Counted from the first letter of the stretch, positions 32,668 to 45,186 are shown. The stretch: 64,000 nucleotides of DNA from Sclerotiophoma versabilis (GCA_012274445.1 JAAROD010000080.1:1488001-1552000); one strand, 5' to 3'. Numbers and translations are program-made. Notes: generated by a model from the letters alone, not told the origin.

Positions 32668-35600
32668 GTGGAGATTAGTTGAGTAGTATGGCTACTTGAG
32701 TTGCGGGTGCTCTGAATAAATCGTATCCTCTTACGGAGCTAGGATTGGTTGAGAGAGCAGCATGGAAATCAAAAGCGGGGCTTCTGAATCCAAAGTATCG
32801 ATCACCATCATATGCAGGAGCTACCTCTGCTGAGCTAGGATGAGCTCTCGAGGTAGCTTCAGAAATCTGTGGACGAGCAGGGGTGAACTTCTGTTGAGCT
32901 TTGCCGTAGTAATGCAAAGGGGTCAGCGATCATGCACGATGGAAGTCCGACTCTGGAAAGGCCTCGTCGGAGCAATCGAGAGATGTGCGAGACGTTGCGT
33001 ACGTGGCGCATATACCAACCTCATTCGCTGAGTGGTGTCCGGCTTCTTGGTTGGACTTGGTGAAGACTGAGCCCCTCCACAACGATGGATCAAAAGCGGG
33101 GGGTTTGTGGTACCTAGCTTCTTCCGTGCATACATAGAACAGCCTAGCTGGCTCAGTCGACGTGGAGACGAGTACAGCTTTGATTAAACATTGAAAGCGC
33201 GGGATATGTGACGTCCTTGGCGGGCACTCTAGGTCGGTTTTTGAACATGGGCCTTGTGAGCGGTCACAGATGTCCCATGCTTTGAGGGCAAGTACTGCCA
33301 GGAGGACTGGGTGATGCCCCGCCTCATGACGCACCAGTCCCTCAAGTTGATGCATGAGCTGAAAGCCTTCTCGTGAGAGCTCGTTTAACAATGGCATGCT
33401 GCGACATTCCAAGACGAGGTCTCAGCCGTGCAAACAATAGCCGTGAACATGGCATGTGGGCTAGGAGCAACACGTATCTGATGAGATCGCCGACCAAAAC
33501 CACAGTGGGGATGGTCGATCATGCAGTAAGCTCTTCGAGAGCTAGGCAGCCATGTGGGGGAGTGTACTCTTGTAGAAGCTGCTAAGAGTAGATGCATCCA
33601 GCCTAACGCGAATAAGAGCAGACGACATGTGCCAAAGCAGGCTGGTAGACAGGAGAAGGGTCTCTTCGCGGATATTGTTCCGATTGGGAACTCTCGATAC
33701 TGTATGATTTGCCTCGCTTCTAGCCGGATACCGGTAGCAGTTTCGTCCTCACATAATCGACGGTGGTTGGATCCGCTAAGAAGCTCAGCTCATCACAATT
33801 GGAGCCATATGCATAACCCCACTGATCGGCCAAATAGGCCTTAATTTATACATGGTGGCCACGAAAGTGCTCTCTTTCAGATGTGCGATGGGCAATGACC
33901 CGCTAGGTTGGAACCGTATCGCTGACTCGATAAATGTCGGTGATGATTCGTGAATGATTGATGGGGAAAGAGCCCATGGAGGTGTGGTTAAAGTTGGCTC
34001 GCTTAAGGGATCCCGAAGGCAGGGCCCGAAGAAACTGGCGGCAACATGAGCACGAACCCTGCCGGCGATCAAGTTAACTTTCTTCGCTGTCATCCCAGCA
34101 ACTTCAGATTCCTGGTGCCATAAGCGCTCTGTTGCAAGGTCATCGCAAGATTTCGTCGTGCGTAATAAAGCGCTCGACGTCATGAGGTGGTTCGAAAGGT
34201 CTTCCCCACGCAGCTACTCCACAACTTTATGCAGCCTCATGCAGAGTAAAACTGGAGCCCGACTTCCCTATGAGTCCAATCTAGACGAGGAAGCACGACG
34301 CGGCGACTTTTTCAGCCCGATCTACTGCATGACAGGTCCCCATCAGGAAATCCATTCATGTTGGGGTTGGTGCTGTATCCACACCACAGGCGGGGCGGCA
34401 GAAAGCGATCGCAATGCATCCTGGTCGAGATCTCATCCGAAAACCATATTTGTCGCCAAGCCACCAACTTCGGTCATCCTTGTAGCCATGATTATGGTGT
34501 GAGTTCTTTCTCGTGCAATACAGTCCGGTCGATTGACTGTGCAGGAGGCTGATGCTTCTTACGTCGCAAGAGCATCTATAGGAAGGTGTCAAGATCGAGA
34601 ATTACCGAGGCAAGGTCCGTTATACAGTTGACCGATCATTGTACTGATGCTGCTGCCCAGTCCCGTTCTCATTTGGTAAACGCAAAAGCTGCGGGAGTAT
34701 ATAGCAAACTGACATGCGAACTTCATATAACGTCATACGATGCTTCTAGCTTACCTGCAAGCGGGAAGCTGAGCGATACGGGCTGGCGGAAACGCGGCAA
34801 GGCTCATCCCGGAGTGGATTCCGCAGTTCTGGACCAAACTTCAATCTTCTTCCAATCATAGACACTGGCGTGTGTCAACTTCATTGGAGGCTACACGAGA
34901 TTGGATCTTTAACTTTCTCCACTACCAACCACTTCTTGCTCCGCTCGACGCGCTCGGGATCTCGGACCTTACCGAAGAACTGACGGAATGCATTCTTTAG
35001 TATTCTCCAAACCGCCAGCCGTACCAGCCTCCTCTTTGCCCGCCACTACTAAACAATGCCATTGTCAAGCTTTCGGAAAATAGTCGATGTGGAGCGGTCG
35101 ACCCGCTCACCAATGACTTTGGCGAAGTTTGAGAGCACTCTGCGACATCGCTTAGTTAAAGTGAATGGGAACCGTCGAATAAGTGTTTCACTGTCACATG
35201 TTACCTTATCACTTTGGAGAACAAGGGCGGTTCTCCACCCAGTCTTGCGGACAGGGGAGTGATCTTTGAGCACGACGATCAAGGACACGGTTAATCAACC
35301 GGCGATCTGCAGCCGCTACCGCTCCATGATCTGAGTTTACTATCTCGGCGAACGCCGATCATGGCTCACAGTGCCTAACCAATCATATTCGACTGCCTGC
35401 AAGCGCTCGGTGTGTTAACAGACGAGCTGCATTACCGATCTAAGAAGTTCGATATGCTTCGAAGCTGCAGTCGCATCATGTATCTGACGCTGATCCCTAC
35501 CCTCATCGCCCAGTCGAAACGGAGTGAACGTCACATGCTCACGAAGAAAGGCATTGTTGTTTCTGGACGCTACACGTACAGTTGCTACTGCTGTGAAGGC

Positions 35601-37374
35601 GCAATCTCAGTCACAAAATATTCCACGGCATCAAGCATATGTCGACCGCTGGCGTACGAGCTCTGACAATCACATGTGGCCATCCCTTGGGGGTTGCTCA
35701 GTGGATAAGATCATGGATTTACGCGCACTGAATTACTCTAGGCTATGCTGCACATGTTCAGAGCTACATGGAGAAAACCTTCATTTGGAGCGGGCCTATG
35801 ACCGCATGATCGTGCATACTGATCAGCATTGCAGGATAGACTTGATTTGCAGCACGTCGGCCAGACCGATACCCGCTGTACAGCGCCCTGATTAAAACGC
35901 AAAGGCCACTCTGCAGTGAGCCCCGCCAAGGTGCGACTGAACGCGTAATATTGCTCTATTTGTCTTCCCATAGAGGTGCTTGAATTGGCTCATCTATACA
36001 AATCGCACCCACTGCAAGCAAACTGTCTGCAAGGTTAGAATGTTGCGCCTCATGATGACAAATCTGTGGTCGAGACGCGCAATTACGAGAAACCCGGGAC
36101 CATGGGAAGTCCATCGTGGCTAAGTACTGCAAGCTCGTTCTGAAGCTTAAGTGGTTGTGATCTCATATGTAGGGTGCTCAGTCAGAAAACCAAGCTTTCC
36201 TGACGAAACCGTTGCACAGCGCCCTTGCCGGGGCGACGTCAGCACCTTAGGCGATCAAAGCTGACTCTCAATAGCAGAAAACCGAGCAAAATTGGATTCA
36301 TGTAGTAGGTATAGAAGGGCTATTTTTGGTGGAAGCATAGCAGCAAGAACAAACATAGCACCTACCTTGTCGAGATCTGGTTTCCATCAATCATGGTTGT
36401 CCTTGAGAAAAGCAAAGGTAGAGGAAAAGCAGTGGACACACAGTCATCTCTCTGTCGTTTTCGATAGCCCGGTCGATTTGCCTTGAGACTTCAGGGAACA
36501 TCAGACATGGGCTAAAAGTGCTATGTCTTTGATTTTTGGCAAAGGCATAACGGTGGCTATCAATGATACAGCGCACCGGTAGCACATACATTCATAACTA
36601 GGTTCCCGAAGAGCAAAGTATGAAAATTCTAGGTAGATACATATAGTCCAGATTTCCCGTAACACTTCGACTCCTCCCTGCAAGAACATGACGTGAACTG
36701 AATCATATTTGTGCTCGACCTAAGATTTACCCTGGACCGAAAGAAAAGACCCTAGATTTCAGAAGAATAGTCCGCAGATCATAACACACTCAGAACAAAA
36801 TTTGGTATATGACAACTTGAGAAGTTGACGTATATCCTGAGCGGCAGAATTAGGGTAGGACATCCAGAACCTCGTATCTTATTTCGATCCAAGTCCTAGA
36901 AGATGCGTAAAAAGAAGAGAGATACGAAACCCAGGACACGGTTTCAAACTCAGCCGCGCTAGCGGTAATCGACCACATATAGTGGTTCTTGCGGTATCTG
37001 GGGGGGGGGGGGGGGCTCTGGACAAAAAACAGTATAATTTTGGACGGTCGAAGTTTAGAACACGCATGCTGACAGACTAAGTCGAATTGAAAGATGGGCA
37101 TAGGACGGAGGAACAAGACGTACGCAGAAGGTGTTGTTTTTGGAGCGGGCTGCGGCAGCAGAGCATATAGGTGATAGGTCCTGTCCTTTTGAAGGTGTGG
37201 TCAAGGGAGGTGCTGTTGAAGGGGTGAGATAGTTCAGTGAGAGGTATTATAGCACCTCGCGGACAGCAAACATAGTCGTTGGGGGTTAGTAAGTCCGCTA
37301 GTAGCTGGTCATGTGATGAATTCTTATGCCTACTCTTCTGTACTTCCAACCCTACAAGACAATGCTCAAAATGT
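32668..37374. other. Long gene-poor stretch
   Basis: About 4.7 kb without a supportable gene. Frames reach about 160 codons (32930-33412, minus) but show no family, no splice structure and no shared composition. Just upstream of the giant NTPase gene an 80-codon frame (32675-32917, minus) begins at TTG and is probably leader sequence. A 16-G homopolymer is at 37000-37015. The last 300 bases or so lie beyond the stop codon of OSH3. Confidence 0.55.
37000..37015. repeat. Poly-G run (16 G)
   Basis: An uninterrupted run of 16 G on the plus strand, in noncoding DNA about 360 bases downstream of the OSH3 stop codon. Length may vary or be misread by sequencing. Confidence 0.9.
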
Positions 37375-40300
37375 TCAGTGCTGAAACACGTCAACAACTC
37401 CATCCCACCGGCCTGCCTCTCTGCTTTCCCAGTATCCGTCCTTCCCACCCTTCAACCTCCAAACCTCCTCATCACCCAGAGCAGCCGCCTCCTCAGCCTG
37501 GTTTTTCATGAACCACTTCGGTTTCCACTCCTCGCCATGCTCCTCCATAACGCGTCTTCTAGCACGCTGCCTCTCTTCCAGCCTGGCCTTTAGCGCCTCC
37601 GCCTTATCCAGATCACCGTCTTCCCACGCCCTCTGGTCGGGACGAAGTCGTGAATCAGTGATAGGTATGTGCTTATCCTCAATAGGCGTGATCTGATTGA
37701 GGGCAGCAGCAAATGAGGTGAACCCGTAGTGTTTTTCAGGCTTGTCAACAAGCGGGCCTGCCTTCCATATAGTCTTGCCGGTAGGCTGGCCATTGAAAGT
37801 CAACTGCAGATCGGTGGTCCATTTCCCTACAGCGCCCGTTGGCAGCACCGAGCCTGTGCTGTCGAAGACTTGAACGCTCACGTCTTCTGAGCGTCCGGCG
37901 AACATTCCACCCGCTTTGAATGTGCATACTGCTTTCGTGCCAGTGGTCTCACTGATGATGGTCATTGTGCCGGTGGGCTCGATGTACTTCTCGCCTGCGA
38001 TGACGTTGCGAAGGTACGAGGTCGCGATGCTCCACGAGTAGTGTTCATTGCTGTTGTGCAAGAAAACCCGCACGCGGCCATCGGTGTTGAGTTCCGCGCT
38101 CTTACCCCAGAACTTCTGGACGGGTGTGGGAGACTGAATTAACGTCCACTCCTTTGCTTCGGCTTGGCAGGCCATACGGACAGGGCGGTGGACAACTTTC
38201 TCGGCGATGAAGCGGAAGCCTTTATCTTCGCGCACAAGCTCGTAGGTTTCGCCAAGCATGGGGTTGAAGGGTTTACGGATTGCGCGCTCTTTTACGCGGT
38301 TGTTACTGAAGGCGGAAATGGCGAAAGCGGCCATGTAGACAAGGCGTTCGCCAGTGTCAGAGGGAGCGGCTGCAGCTGCGTCAAGCAATTCACTGTATTC
38401 GAGCTGCTCAGCTAGGCGTTGCAGCGCTGATGTTGGCTCGTTGGATGATACAGGCATAGCAATGGTGGACAGATCCTTGCCAACGTTCTTCCGTAAGAAC
38501 GCAATCAGACTGGGCGGCTGCACCTTAGGTGCCTGTATGATGTTCCTGCGCTTGACAGGATCGAGAGGTAGTGGAGCGAGTGAAGTTGGTTTGGTTGGGA
38601 AGAGCGAGGGCGCTTGGTCCATTGAGAAGCGCGCTCGCTTCATGACACCAGCTGCTTCGTGCTCTGACGATGACTCTGACCCATCATCTGAGCTCTCATC
38701 ATCATGCCTCTGCTCGACGTCCTCGCTGTCCCGTCTGATGGCAAGCAAGTTCGACTTGGATCCATCTCCACCTTCCGCATCAAAGAACTCGTCCGCAGAC
38801 TCTTGCGAATCGATGCTTCGACGAGAGGGTGTTGCGGAGAGAGGTGCTGGCCTCCGCCTCTCTTTGCTTTGGTTGATGAGATCTGAGAACTCTTTAACAA
38901 CCGAATCGAGGTCTTGCAGCAAGGCCATGCAGTGGTCGTGGATACTGTCCTCTTGTGAAGATGAGCTGTTGTTCGTACGAGTGTTGCTCTTTGGTACTGC
39001 GAGAGCCCCATTGATGTTTGCCGGTAAAGGAGGCACTGGAGGAACGGCGCCAGGCGAAGCGGCACCTACTTGTGCGGATACGCTTCTCCTGAAAACGCCA
39101 GATGGACTCTGTCCAGAACTGCTAGCCTTGCGCTTCCAGAAAGCCTTACGTTCTGGGGCGCCTGTGTCGTTGAAGTAGTCATTCGACTCTTCTAACGGCG
39201 CAGGGGATAGGCTTTCGCTCAGTTTGCTTGTTGATGCACCTGAGGAAATACCCGACGACGTGCCATACTTGGGATCTGTGTCCTGTGCTAGCCTTCGGAC
39301 GGCATCTCTCGAGCCTGCAACCCTGCCCACCAACGCCTCGACTCTGGCCCACTCATTGTCATCTACCGCGCTGCGAGTGTAGGTGGAAGGCTGGAAAGGA
39401 TTGTCCTTAATCTGCAATGTGGGCGATGCCGTGGCAACTGCTGATCGTGAAGCCTTGTCGAGCGCATCTCTCCACTTGACGAAGTCGGCCGCGTTGCTTG
39501 CTTTCAGGTGCCAAATCTCGGCACCAGAATCCACCGAGATCTCTCTTGTCTCCTCGTTGGCGCCGATGGCTGCGAGGGAAAGCGGTATGGCTCCGCGCAG
39601 CGCTGATGAGTGGTTGTTGCGGTAGTACGAAAGGGTCGAGGTGGTGAAGTCGAGGGAGAAGAAGCGCCTAGCATGTCCCTGATTCTTCTTCCTCCTCTTC
39701 TTCAGCAGTACGCCGGTCATGAATGACAAGCTAGAGACACTGGATTGCTTGGGCTTTTCATGTGTAGAGCGCGGACGCTCTGCAAGTTGTTGTGGCAGCG
39801 ACTCGGACGACTCGACAGGCCCCATGGATGGGCTTGACCTGGGGAGGCTGGTGGAGCTGGCTCCTGCCATTGCCTGGGCGTAGTGCATGTGGTGACCGGA
39901 CTTGGGCGGGGCGTTGGTGGGATAAGTCATGAGAACAAAGGTCGCTGTCTTCGACACCGTCTTGGAGAAGGTATTGTCGAAGACCAGGCCATACATGCCA
40001 CCCTCGCCTTGCGGGACATCGTAGGTACCCATGGACACCATGTCTGCCTCACATTTCCCCTGCCAATGCACCTGCTTCAAGCCAATGGCTGCCAGCTTCT
40101 CCAGCACAAACGTCCTCTCGTTGCGTGACGTCGACGCGCCTCGTGCTCGTGTGTGGCCCACGGGTACCTCCAGCGCGGGCGTGGAGGGGCCATTCTCGAC
40201 CGTCGTGTCAGAAGACAGGTTCGGAGCCGCGGCGGTTGCATTGCCGGGATGCTTGAAGATGCCAAAGTTCAGCGACTTCTTGTGTGGTTGTATGCTCCAG

Positions 40301-40431
40301 GAGATGGTGTGGCCTGCAGAGACATTGACCCAGCGGACAAGGTACGACTAGCAGCTAGATCAGCCTCGAACGATGAGCTAGCATGGCAGACCTACCTTGC
40401 TGTGCACTTCGATGTTCTCCATGCCCGCCAT
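37375..40431 (-). CDS. OSH3: Oxysterol-binding protein, Osh3 type (GOLD + PH + ORD)
   Basis: Two exons, 40431-40396 and 40347-37375, with a 48-nt intron (GTAGGT...CTGAT...TAG); 1002 aa. The first 154 residues or so form the GOLD-like domain seen in Osh3 (VRWVNVSAGHTISWSIQPHK, NFGIFKHPG, and TFSKTVSKTATFVLMTYP). A PH domain follows at about 221-312 (TGVLLKKRRKKNQGHARRFF). A disordered acidic/Ser linker leads to the lipid-binding ORD from about residue 620 (KPFNPMLGETYELVREDKG, GKTIWKAGP, WEDGDLDKAEALKARLEERQ). The family fingerprint EQVSHHPP is replaced by EKVVHRPV. Osh3 works at ER-plasma membrane contacts in PI4P turnover; the same role is inferred here. It diverges from the GDSL esterase gene over 1.7 kb. 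Confidence 0.93.
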
Positions 40432-41355
40432 CGTGGATGAAGGTTGTGCGTGTAGTGCGCCTACACTTCAGCGTGCTCGTCGCTCTACCTCCTCTGCGCT
40501 GTTCAGGTGTTCGCGCTGACGCTCGGTACCTGGAATGCCGTATCGATACCAACACAGAACGCCTAAGGCGGGATCCGAGAGCAGCGACGTATAACGGAAT
40601 CGGCTTCAGCACGTGGACATGGCAGTCGCGAGGTATTTTACGAGCGCGAATTTTCGGGGAATCGAATCGTCAGCTTCACGATGGCAGGCTGCTGGAAACC
40701 TGGATAGTCGTTGCCGTCGGAGCGTGGGTACGGCCGATAGACGACGGACGGTGAAACTGTCTTGAACGCTGTCGCAGCTCACTAAACACGCGCTCCAAGG
40801 ATCCGGGCGTCTTTAAGATCCTATGCACGAGCTGTGGCAGCATGCAGGTTATAGACAGGTGTCGATGTCCTGCTTGGCTGCCGGGCTTGCACGTATCCTG
40901 CATGCCTATACGCTGTGGTATACGAAGGCTGGGTGCATAACGAAAGAACCTTGTAATCCTCAGCCCTACGCCTCCTGCACCTCAGCCACCTCCGTTGCTG
41001 CGCCCGATTTAGCGCTACAGCGCGCAAACGCTCATCGTCATCAGCGTTCACCGTCTCAACGTTCGTTTTACCATCTTTCTCAGCAATATCTTCAAGTTGA
41101 AGACGTGGCACGGCCGGTGCGGCGGCTGTTCGTGCCTGCCAACCTCACGTCAGGGCCCACACAAAAACACCAGTCCTTGCGTCTCAAATCGGATGACGTT
41201 CGAACATTCCAGACGGCAGTGAAGGCCTCCACCCTCGGTTGTAACAATTCCGAATCTTCCGTTGTCTTGCTGATCAACTTTCTCGCCTCGTCAGAGCAAG
41301 CTAGTTAATGTCGAACAGCCGAGTTCCGATTCTGCCTTCTGCCTTCTGGTCAATT

Positions 41356-41403
41356 GCACGTGATGAGTAACCGCACGTGATGGATGACCGCACGTGATGG
41401 GCG
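41356..41403. promoter_or_regulatory. Three CACGTG E-boxes at exact 17-bp spacing
   Basis: The palindrome CACGTG, each time followed by ATG, starts at 41357, 41374 and 41391. The units (GCACGTGATGAGTAACC, GCACGTGATGGATGACC, then a partial copy) form a 17-bp tandem repeat. CACGTG is the classical site for bHLH factors such as Cbf1-like and Pho4-like proteins. Function here is inferred only from the motif and its repetition. Confidence 0.75.
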
Positions 41404-41646
41404 GAAGCGCTGGAAGCAGAACGAGCTTTCGCGCCGACATGTTCATGCGACTTTGCGCTTCATACGGATAGTGAGTAAAATAACGAAATACAGAGGATGC
41501 ACCCCGCCTGACGATCGTTCTTGTGAAGGTTAACAGTCCACGTCACCCCAGCCGCAAATAGTGCAGCCACACTTTTATTCGCCGTCACGGCGCGGTTATA
41601 CTACGTGCTGTCAGCATCTCCAACGCCATCAACGATCACAATTGGC

Positions 41647-41706
41647 GTTTCCTCAATTGACCTTTCCTCATTTGGCATTTCCTTAACTGACATTTCCTCA
41701 TCCGGC
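41647..41706. repeat. Four 15-bp repeats (TTTCCTCA core)
   Basis: Four adjacent 15-bp units share an NTTTCCTCA/TTAA core followed by TTGAC, TTGGC, CTGAC and CCGGC-like ends. They start at 41647, 41662, 41677 and 41692. They lie about 430 bases upstream of the GDSL esterase start and could be a binding-site array or a neutral minisatellite. Confidence 0.75.
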
Positions 41707-42060
41707 GCACAGCTCACCTTATGACCACAACATGGGTCTGGTACCTAAATTGTTTATGCACGTTAAACAACATTATGGCAACAAAGCGTTCGAGCCAGAC
41801 CGAGCCATGCCTCTTCAGATGCGGAGAGGCAACGGTCCATCACATTAGCCTAGCTCAACGCCCCGTCACCCCAGTACGACATCGGTGTGGCCATTTGCAA
41901 TTTCTCCGCGAATGTTTTCACTTGTTTCACCAAGGTCGTTTAATAAGTGGGGCAATCTACAGTGATCTATCTCAATCATCCTACCTAGTTCGCGCCGGCA
42001 TATTCTCGGCGGGGTGTACTCCTAGATGATGGTCGGGTCCTGTCATTTGGCCTCACCCAG

Positions 42061-42068
42061 TATATAAT
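42061..42068 (+). promoter_or_regulatory. TATA box of the GDSL esterase gene
   Basis: TATATAAT lies 74 bases upstream of the esterase start codon, a plausible distance for a short leader. A strong TATA box fits an inducible secreted enzyme. Confidence 0.55.
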
Positions 42069-42134
42069 AAGGATGATTCTCACCTTCCAAGAAACTACAG
42101 AAGCTTATCTGAATTTCACAACAGCTTAAACATT

Positions 42135-43254
42135 ATGGTTAAATCAACGTCTATCGTACTGTCTTTGGCAGCTTCTGCTGTTGCGGCCCCGACATGCACA
42201 TGGTCGTCGTGGAAGAACGTCAAGAACCTCTTCGTCTTGTAAGAAATCTGCGGAAAAGGTTGCTGGCTCTCTGAAACTGACAGACATTAGCGGTGATAGC
42301 TACACCCAGACCGGTTTCGACGTTAAGGGCACACAACCCAATGCAGCAAACCCTTTCGGCAACCCACCATACCCGTACGGATTACAATCATCATCGTCTA
42401 TACATTCACTAACCATCTTTCAGTGGGTTCACATCCTCCAATGGCCCCAACTGGGTAGACTTCCTCGCCACAACCTACAACTCCAGCTTCATCAAAGCCT
42501 ACAATATGGCCTACGGCGGCGCAACGGTCGACTCCGCACTCGTCAAGCCCTTCCAGCCTACTGTGCTCTCTGTCAAGGACCAAGTTCAAACCGAGTACCT
42601 CCCGCGCTACGGCTCCCACCCAAGTGATGTGCCCTGGACATCGAGCGACTCGCTCTTTGCCTTCTTCATCGGCATCAACGACGTCGGCAACTCCTGGGGG
42701 CAGAACAACCCTAGCTTGTACACGTCTATTTTCAACGTCTACTCTGGTCTGCTGGACCAAGTGTACAAGACCGGCGCGCGCAACTTCTTGTTCCTTTCCG
42801 TCCCTCCTGTCAACCTTTCCCCAGGAACCCTCAGCGGCGGCACATCATCAGTCCAGGGCGAGGGCAAGGTGATCCAGGAGTGGAACAACCTCCTGACTTC
42901 CATGACAGCGGCATTCAAGAAGACCCACACCGACGCCAACCTATTCATACACGACACAAACAAGGTTTTTACCGATGTCATCAACAACCCCAAGGCTTTC
43001 CCCCAGACGAGCGGTTTGAAGAACGTCAACAGTTACTGTGCTGCGTATGCCAAGTAAGTAATATATCCAGGATAAGAGGACATAGAAGCTAATTCGTTTG
43101 CAGCGGTACACCAACATGGTTCACCAAGGACCCCAGCTGCCAGTACGCGGTCAACGAGTACCTCTGGCTCAACACGTTGCACCCTACCTTCCCGATGCAC
43201 AACGCTACTGCAGCGAGTGTCGCGAAGTTCTTGGGCACACAGACGTGCAACTAG
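42135..43254 (+). CDS. Secreted GDSL/SGNH esterase (CE16-like)
   Basis: Four exons: 42135-42238, 42291-42374, 42424-43053 and 43104-43254; introns of 52, 49 and 50 nt with good donors and acceptors; 322 aa. A signal peptide (MVKSTSIVLSLAASAVAA) precedes the mature enzyme. Block I is LFVFGDSYTQTGFD, carrying the nucleophile Ser (split by intron 1). An NMAYGGATVDSAL segment provides the block II Gly. Block III is FIGINDVGNSW with the oxyanion Asn. The C-terminal block reads LWLNTLHPTFPMH, so the catalytic His is present but the usual Asp three residues before it is Asn. The family includes acetyl esterases acting on plant cell-wall sugars and lipases; substrate is unknown. It is expected to act outside the cell. 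Confidence 0.9.
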
Positions 43255-45186
43255 ATGCCAGAGACATCTAGGTTCGCTTTCAATGTATATATTTAAGGAT
43301 TAAAGTGGAAGAAATGGAATGTTGCGTTATTATTACATCACGCACAAAAGTTACCAGGCAAGGCACAAGACCTTCAACTGTCTCACTCTGTGTTTCCTAA
43401 CATCTCTCTATTCTGTAAAGTCCAAAACCGCGCCTTCAATCTTATTATGTTGCGGTTGTAACTTTTATGTCGTCTTGGCGACGTCTTGATAATCACTAGT
43501 CACTGATGTCGTGCTGTCCTCCCTTCCCGCGTGACCACTCTCCATAGTCTCAAAGCACCTGCACCAGGCCTGATATACTTCTCTTTGCCTTAGATCAGTA
43601 ACCCCAACCTCGATGTATGCGACTGATTGCAACTTCAAACAGAGTGTAGGCGGCACGATGAACCGGGCTATTTCTGGTAGTCCCTCTTCTGCGCTGGTTA
43701 GTTCTTGGTTTTCCTAGATAGGATACCGATTTGGAGCGTGAGTGAGCACACTAAAAGGCAACCAAGTGGTTGTGTGTCTTGTCCATCGGCGTATGGAAAA
43801 CACGGAGTGTATTGCGGTAGATCTGTGCCTCCTAGCACGGTCATGATATTGCTCGGAGCGTAACCCGTATATATGTATATATATATATATATCGCAAACT
43901 CCATCAGCAATATTGAATATTCTGTCCTGCTCAATGACAAGAATTCGGGCTTCACAGAAGAAACTGTCCTACTCCAGTGCTGCGTACGTTGAAAATGTCC
44001 AGCGTTCTTTCTACAACATGCTGAGGTTCGGAATGTATTGAATCGTCAATTTCGAGACACATACACGCTGGCATTCTTTGCATTCCAAAAGCTTGCCACT
44101 TGGCTCATACCGGCCAGTCTGTCTCCCTTTTAAGACCCATGTATTTCCCTTCCTGCTGAGGAATCTGCACGACAAGCAAAGCTAGATGTGTACGTCCTCC
44201 TATACCCGATTCCTACCGTCTGTAAAGATCTGCTCTTCACAACGACCAAGAGGACTTTTGAGGGAATTGTGCAGTGTCGTGTGCAATAACGAAAACCTAC
44301 TACTCACAACAATAATATCTACTTTCCTGCAACACGTCTTACTTTCTCTCAAACCTGATCAATGCTACAGCTAAGATTTGGTCGAATAGGAGGATTCGAA
44401 AAGCCGCCGAAACACGACCTGTCCGAGCTTCTGAAGATGCGGAAATGAAGTACCTGGCCTCGCCAGAACGACTGCCTGGAGACAATGTGTTGAAACAAGA
44501 TTTCTTCAAGCGCGACGATCTGCTCGAAATCTAGGCTCGGTACAGTCTTCAGCAGCGGCTTAGGCATGCAAGAGCGCATACGAGGCGATCTGCATGAGGA
44601 TCTGGATTCCCATTCGCGTCCTACCCTCTTCGACCTGCATCCTCCACCCACCAAAATGCCACCCAAAAAGCAGAATGATCTGTCCTGCGCATGCCAAAAA
44701 CCTGCTTACACCCTCCACATGACTGTCTCTACCACTCTCGAGCCTTTGGAATTCTCCATCGTCGTCTCTCATGGTCGGTGCTGTGGATGTGAAACAGCGG
44801 CTCAGGTAGCGCAATGTGCAGTTTCTGAACTTGCCTTGCAGGCACCTGTCTAACGCTAATAAGGTTGGAAGCCTCCACTGAACGCTTTCATGATCGGGAC
44901 AATGATGTGATAACGCCGTGGGTGTGACATTGTACAAGGAGAGAATAAGAGATGCAGATGTTGTACACTTCACAGATGGGTATATTGATGATGTATAGAT
45001 CGTCCGAGATGATGATGATTCCGCAGAGCGTCTATAACAATAGGCGGCAAGGAGACTTTTAAGGATGTCATCGTGGTGCGCTTGAACGCCAGTATGCAAA
45101 ACGAACCGAAACAAAGGCCTTCCAAGGGCCTGGGTAGTAACAAAGCGAATGTCCCTCGCGAGATTCGAACTAGTCGGGGATCGATA
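43255..45186. other. Intergenic between GDSL esterase and RTF1
   Basis: No gene is supported. A 95-codon plus frame (44566-44853) with an ATG and a CxC...CCGC pattern, and a 184-codon minus frame overlapping it, resemble no family. A (TA)n tract with one interruption runs from 43868 to 43892. The sequence near 45150-45170 (GATTCGAAC) recalls a tRNA T-loop, but no cloverleaf can be drawn. Confidence 0.5.
43868..43892. repeat. (TA)n microsatellite
   Basis: About twelve TA units with a single G interruption at 43875, in noncoding sequence. Confidence 0.85.

Larger units (their letters stand above)
40432..42134. promoter_or_regulatory. Divergent intergenic region of OSH3 and the GDSL esterase
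   Basis: No gene is supported, although both strands hold frames of 60-160 codons near 40820-41310. It contains the CACGTG array (41356-41403) and the TTTCCTCA array (41647-41706), and a TATA box for the esterase gene. Which of the two genes the arrays serve cannot be told from sequence. Confidence 0.55.

Noticed and set aside
32675..32917. 80-codon minus frame upstream of the giant NTPase gene
   Set aside because: Starts at TTG, not ATG; more likely leader or promoter sequence.
44560..45114. 184-codon minus frame
   Set aside because: Overlapped by an open plus frame; no known family; Ser/Leu/Cys-rich text typical of chance frames.
45140..45185. Possible tRNA 3' half (GATTCGAAC)
   Set aside because: The T-stem does not pair and no acceptor, D or anticodon arm can be drawn; it lies just past the RTF1 stop codon.
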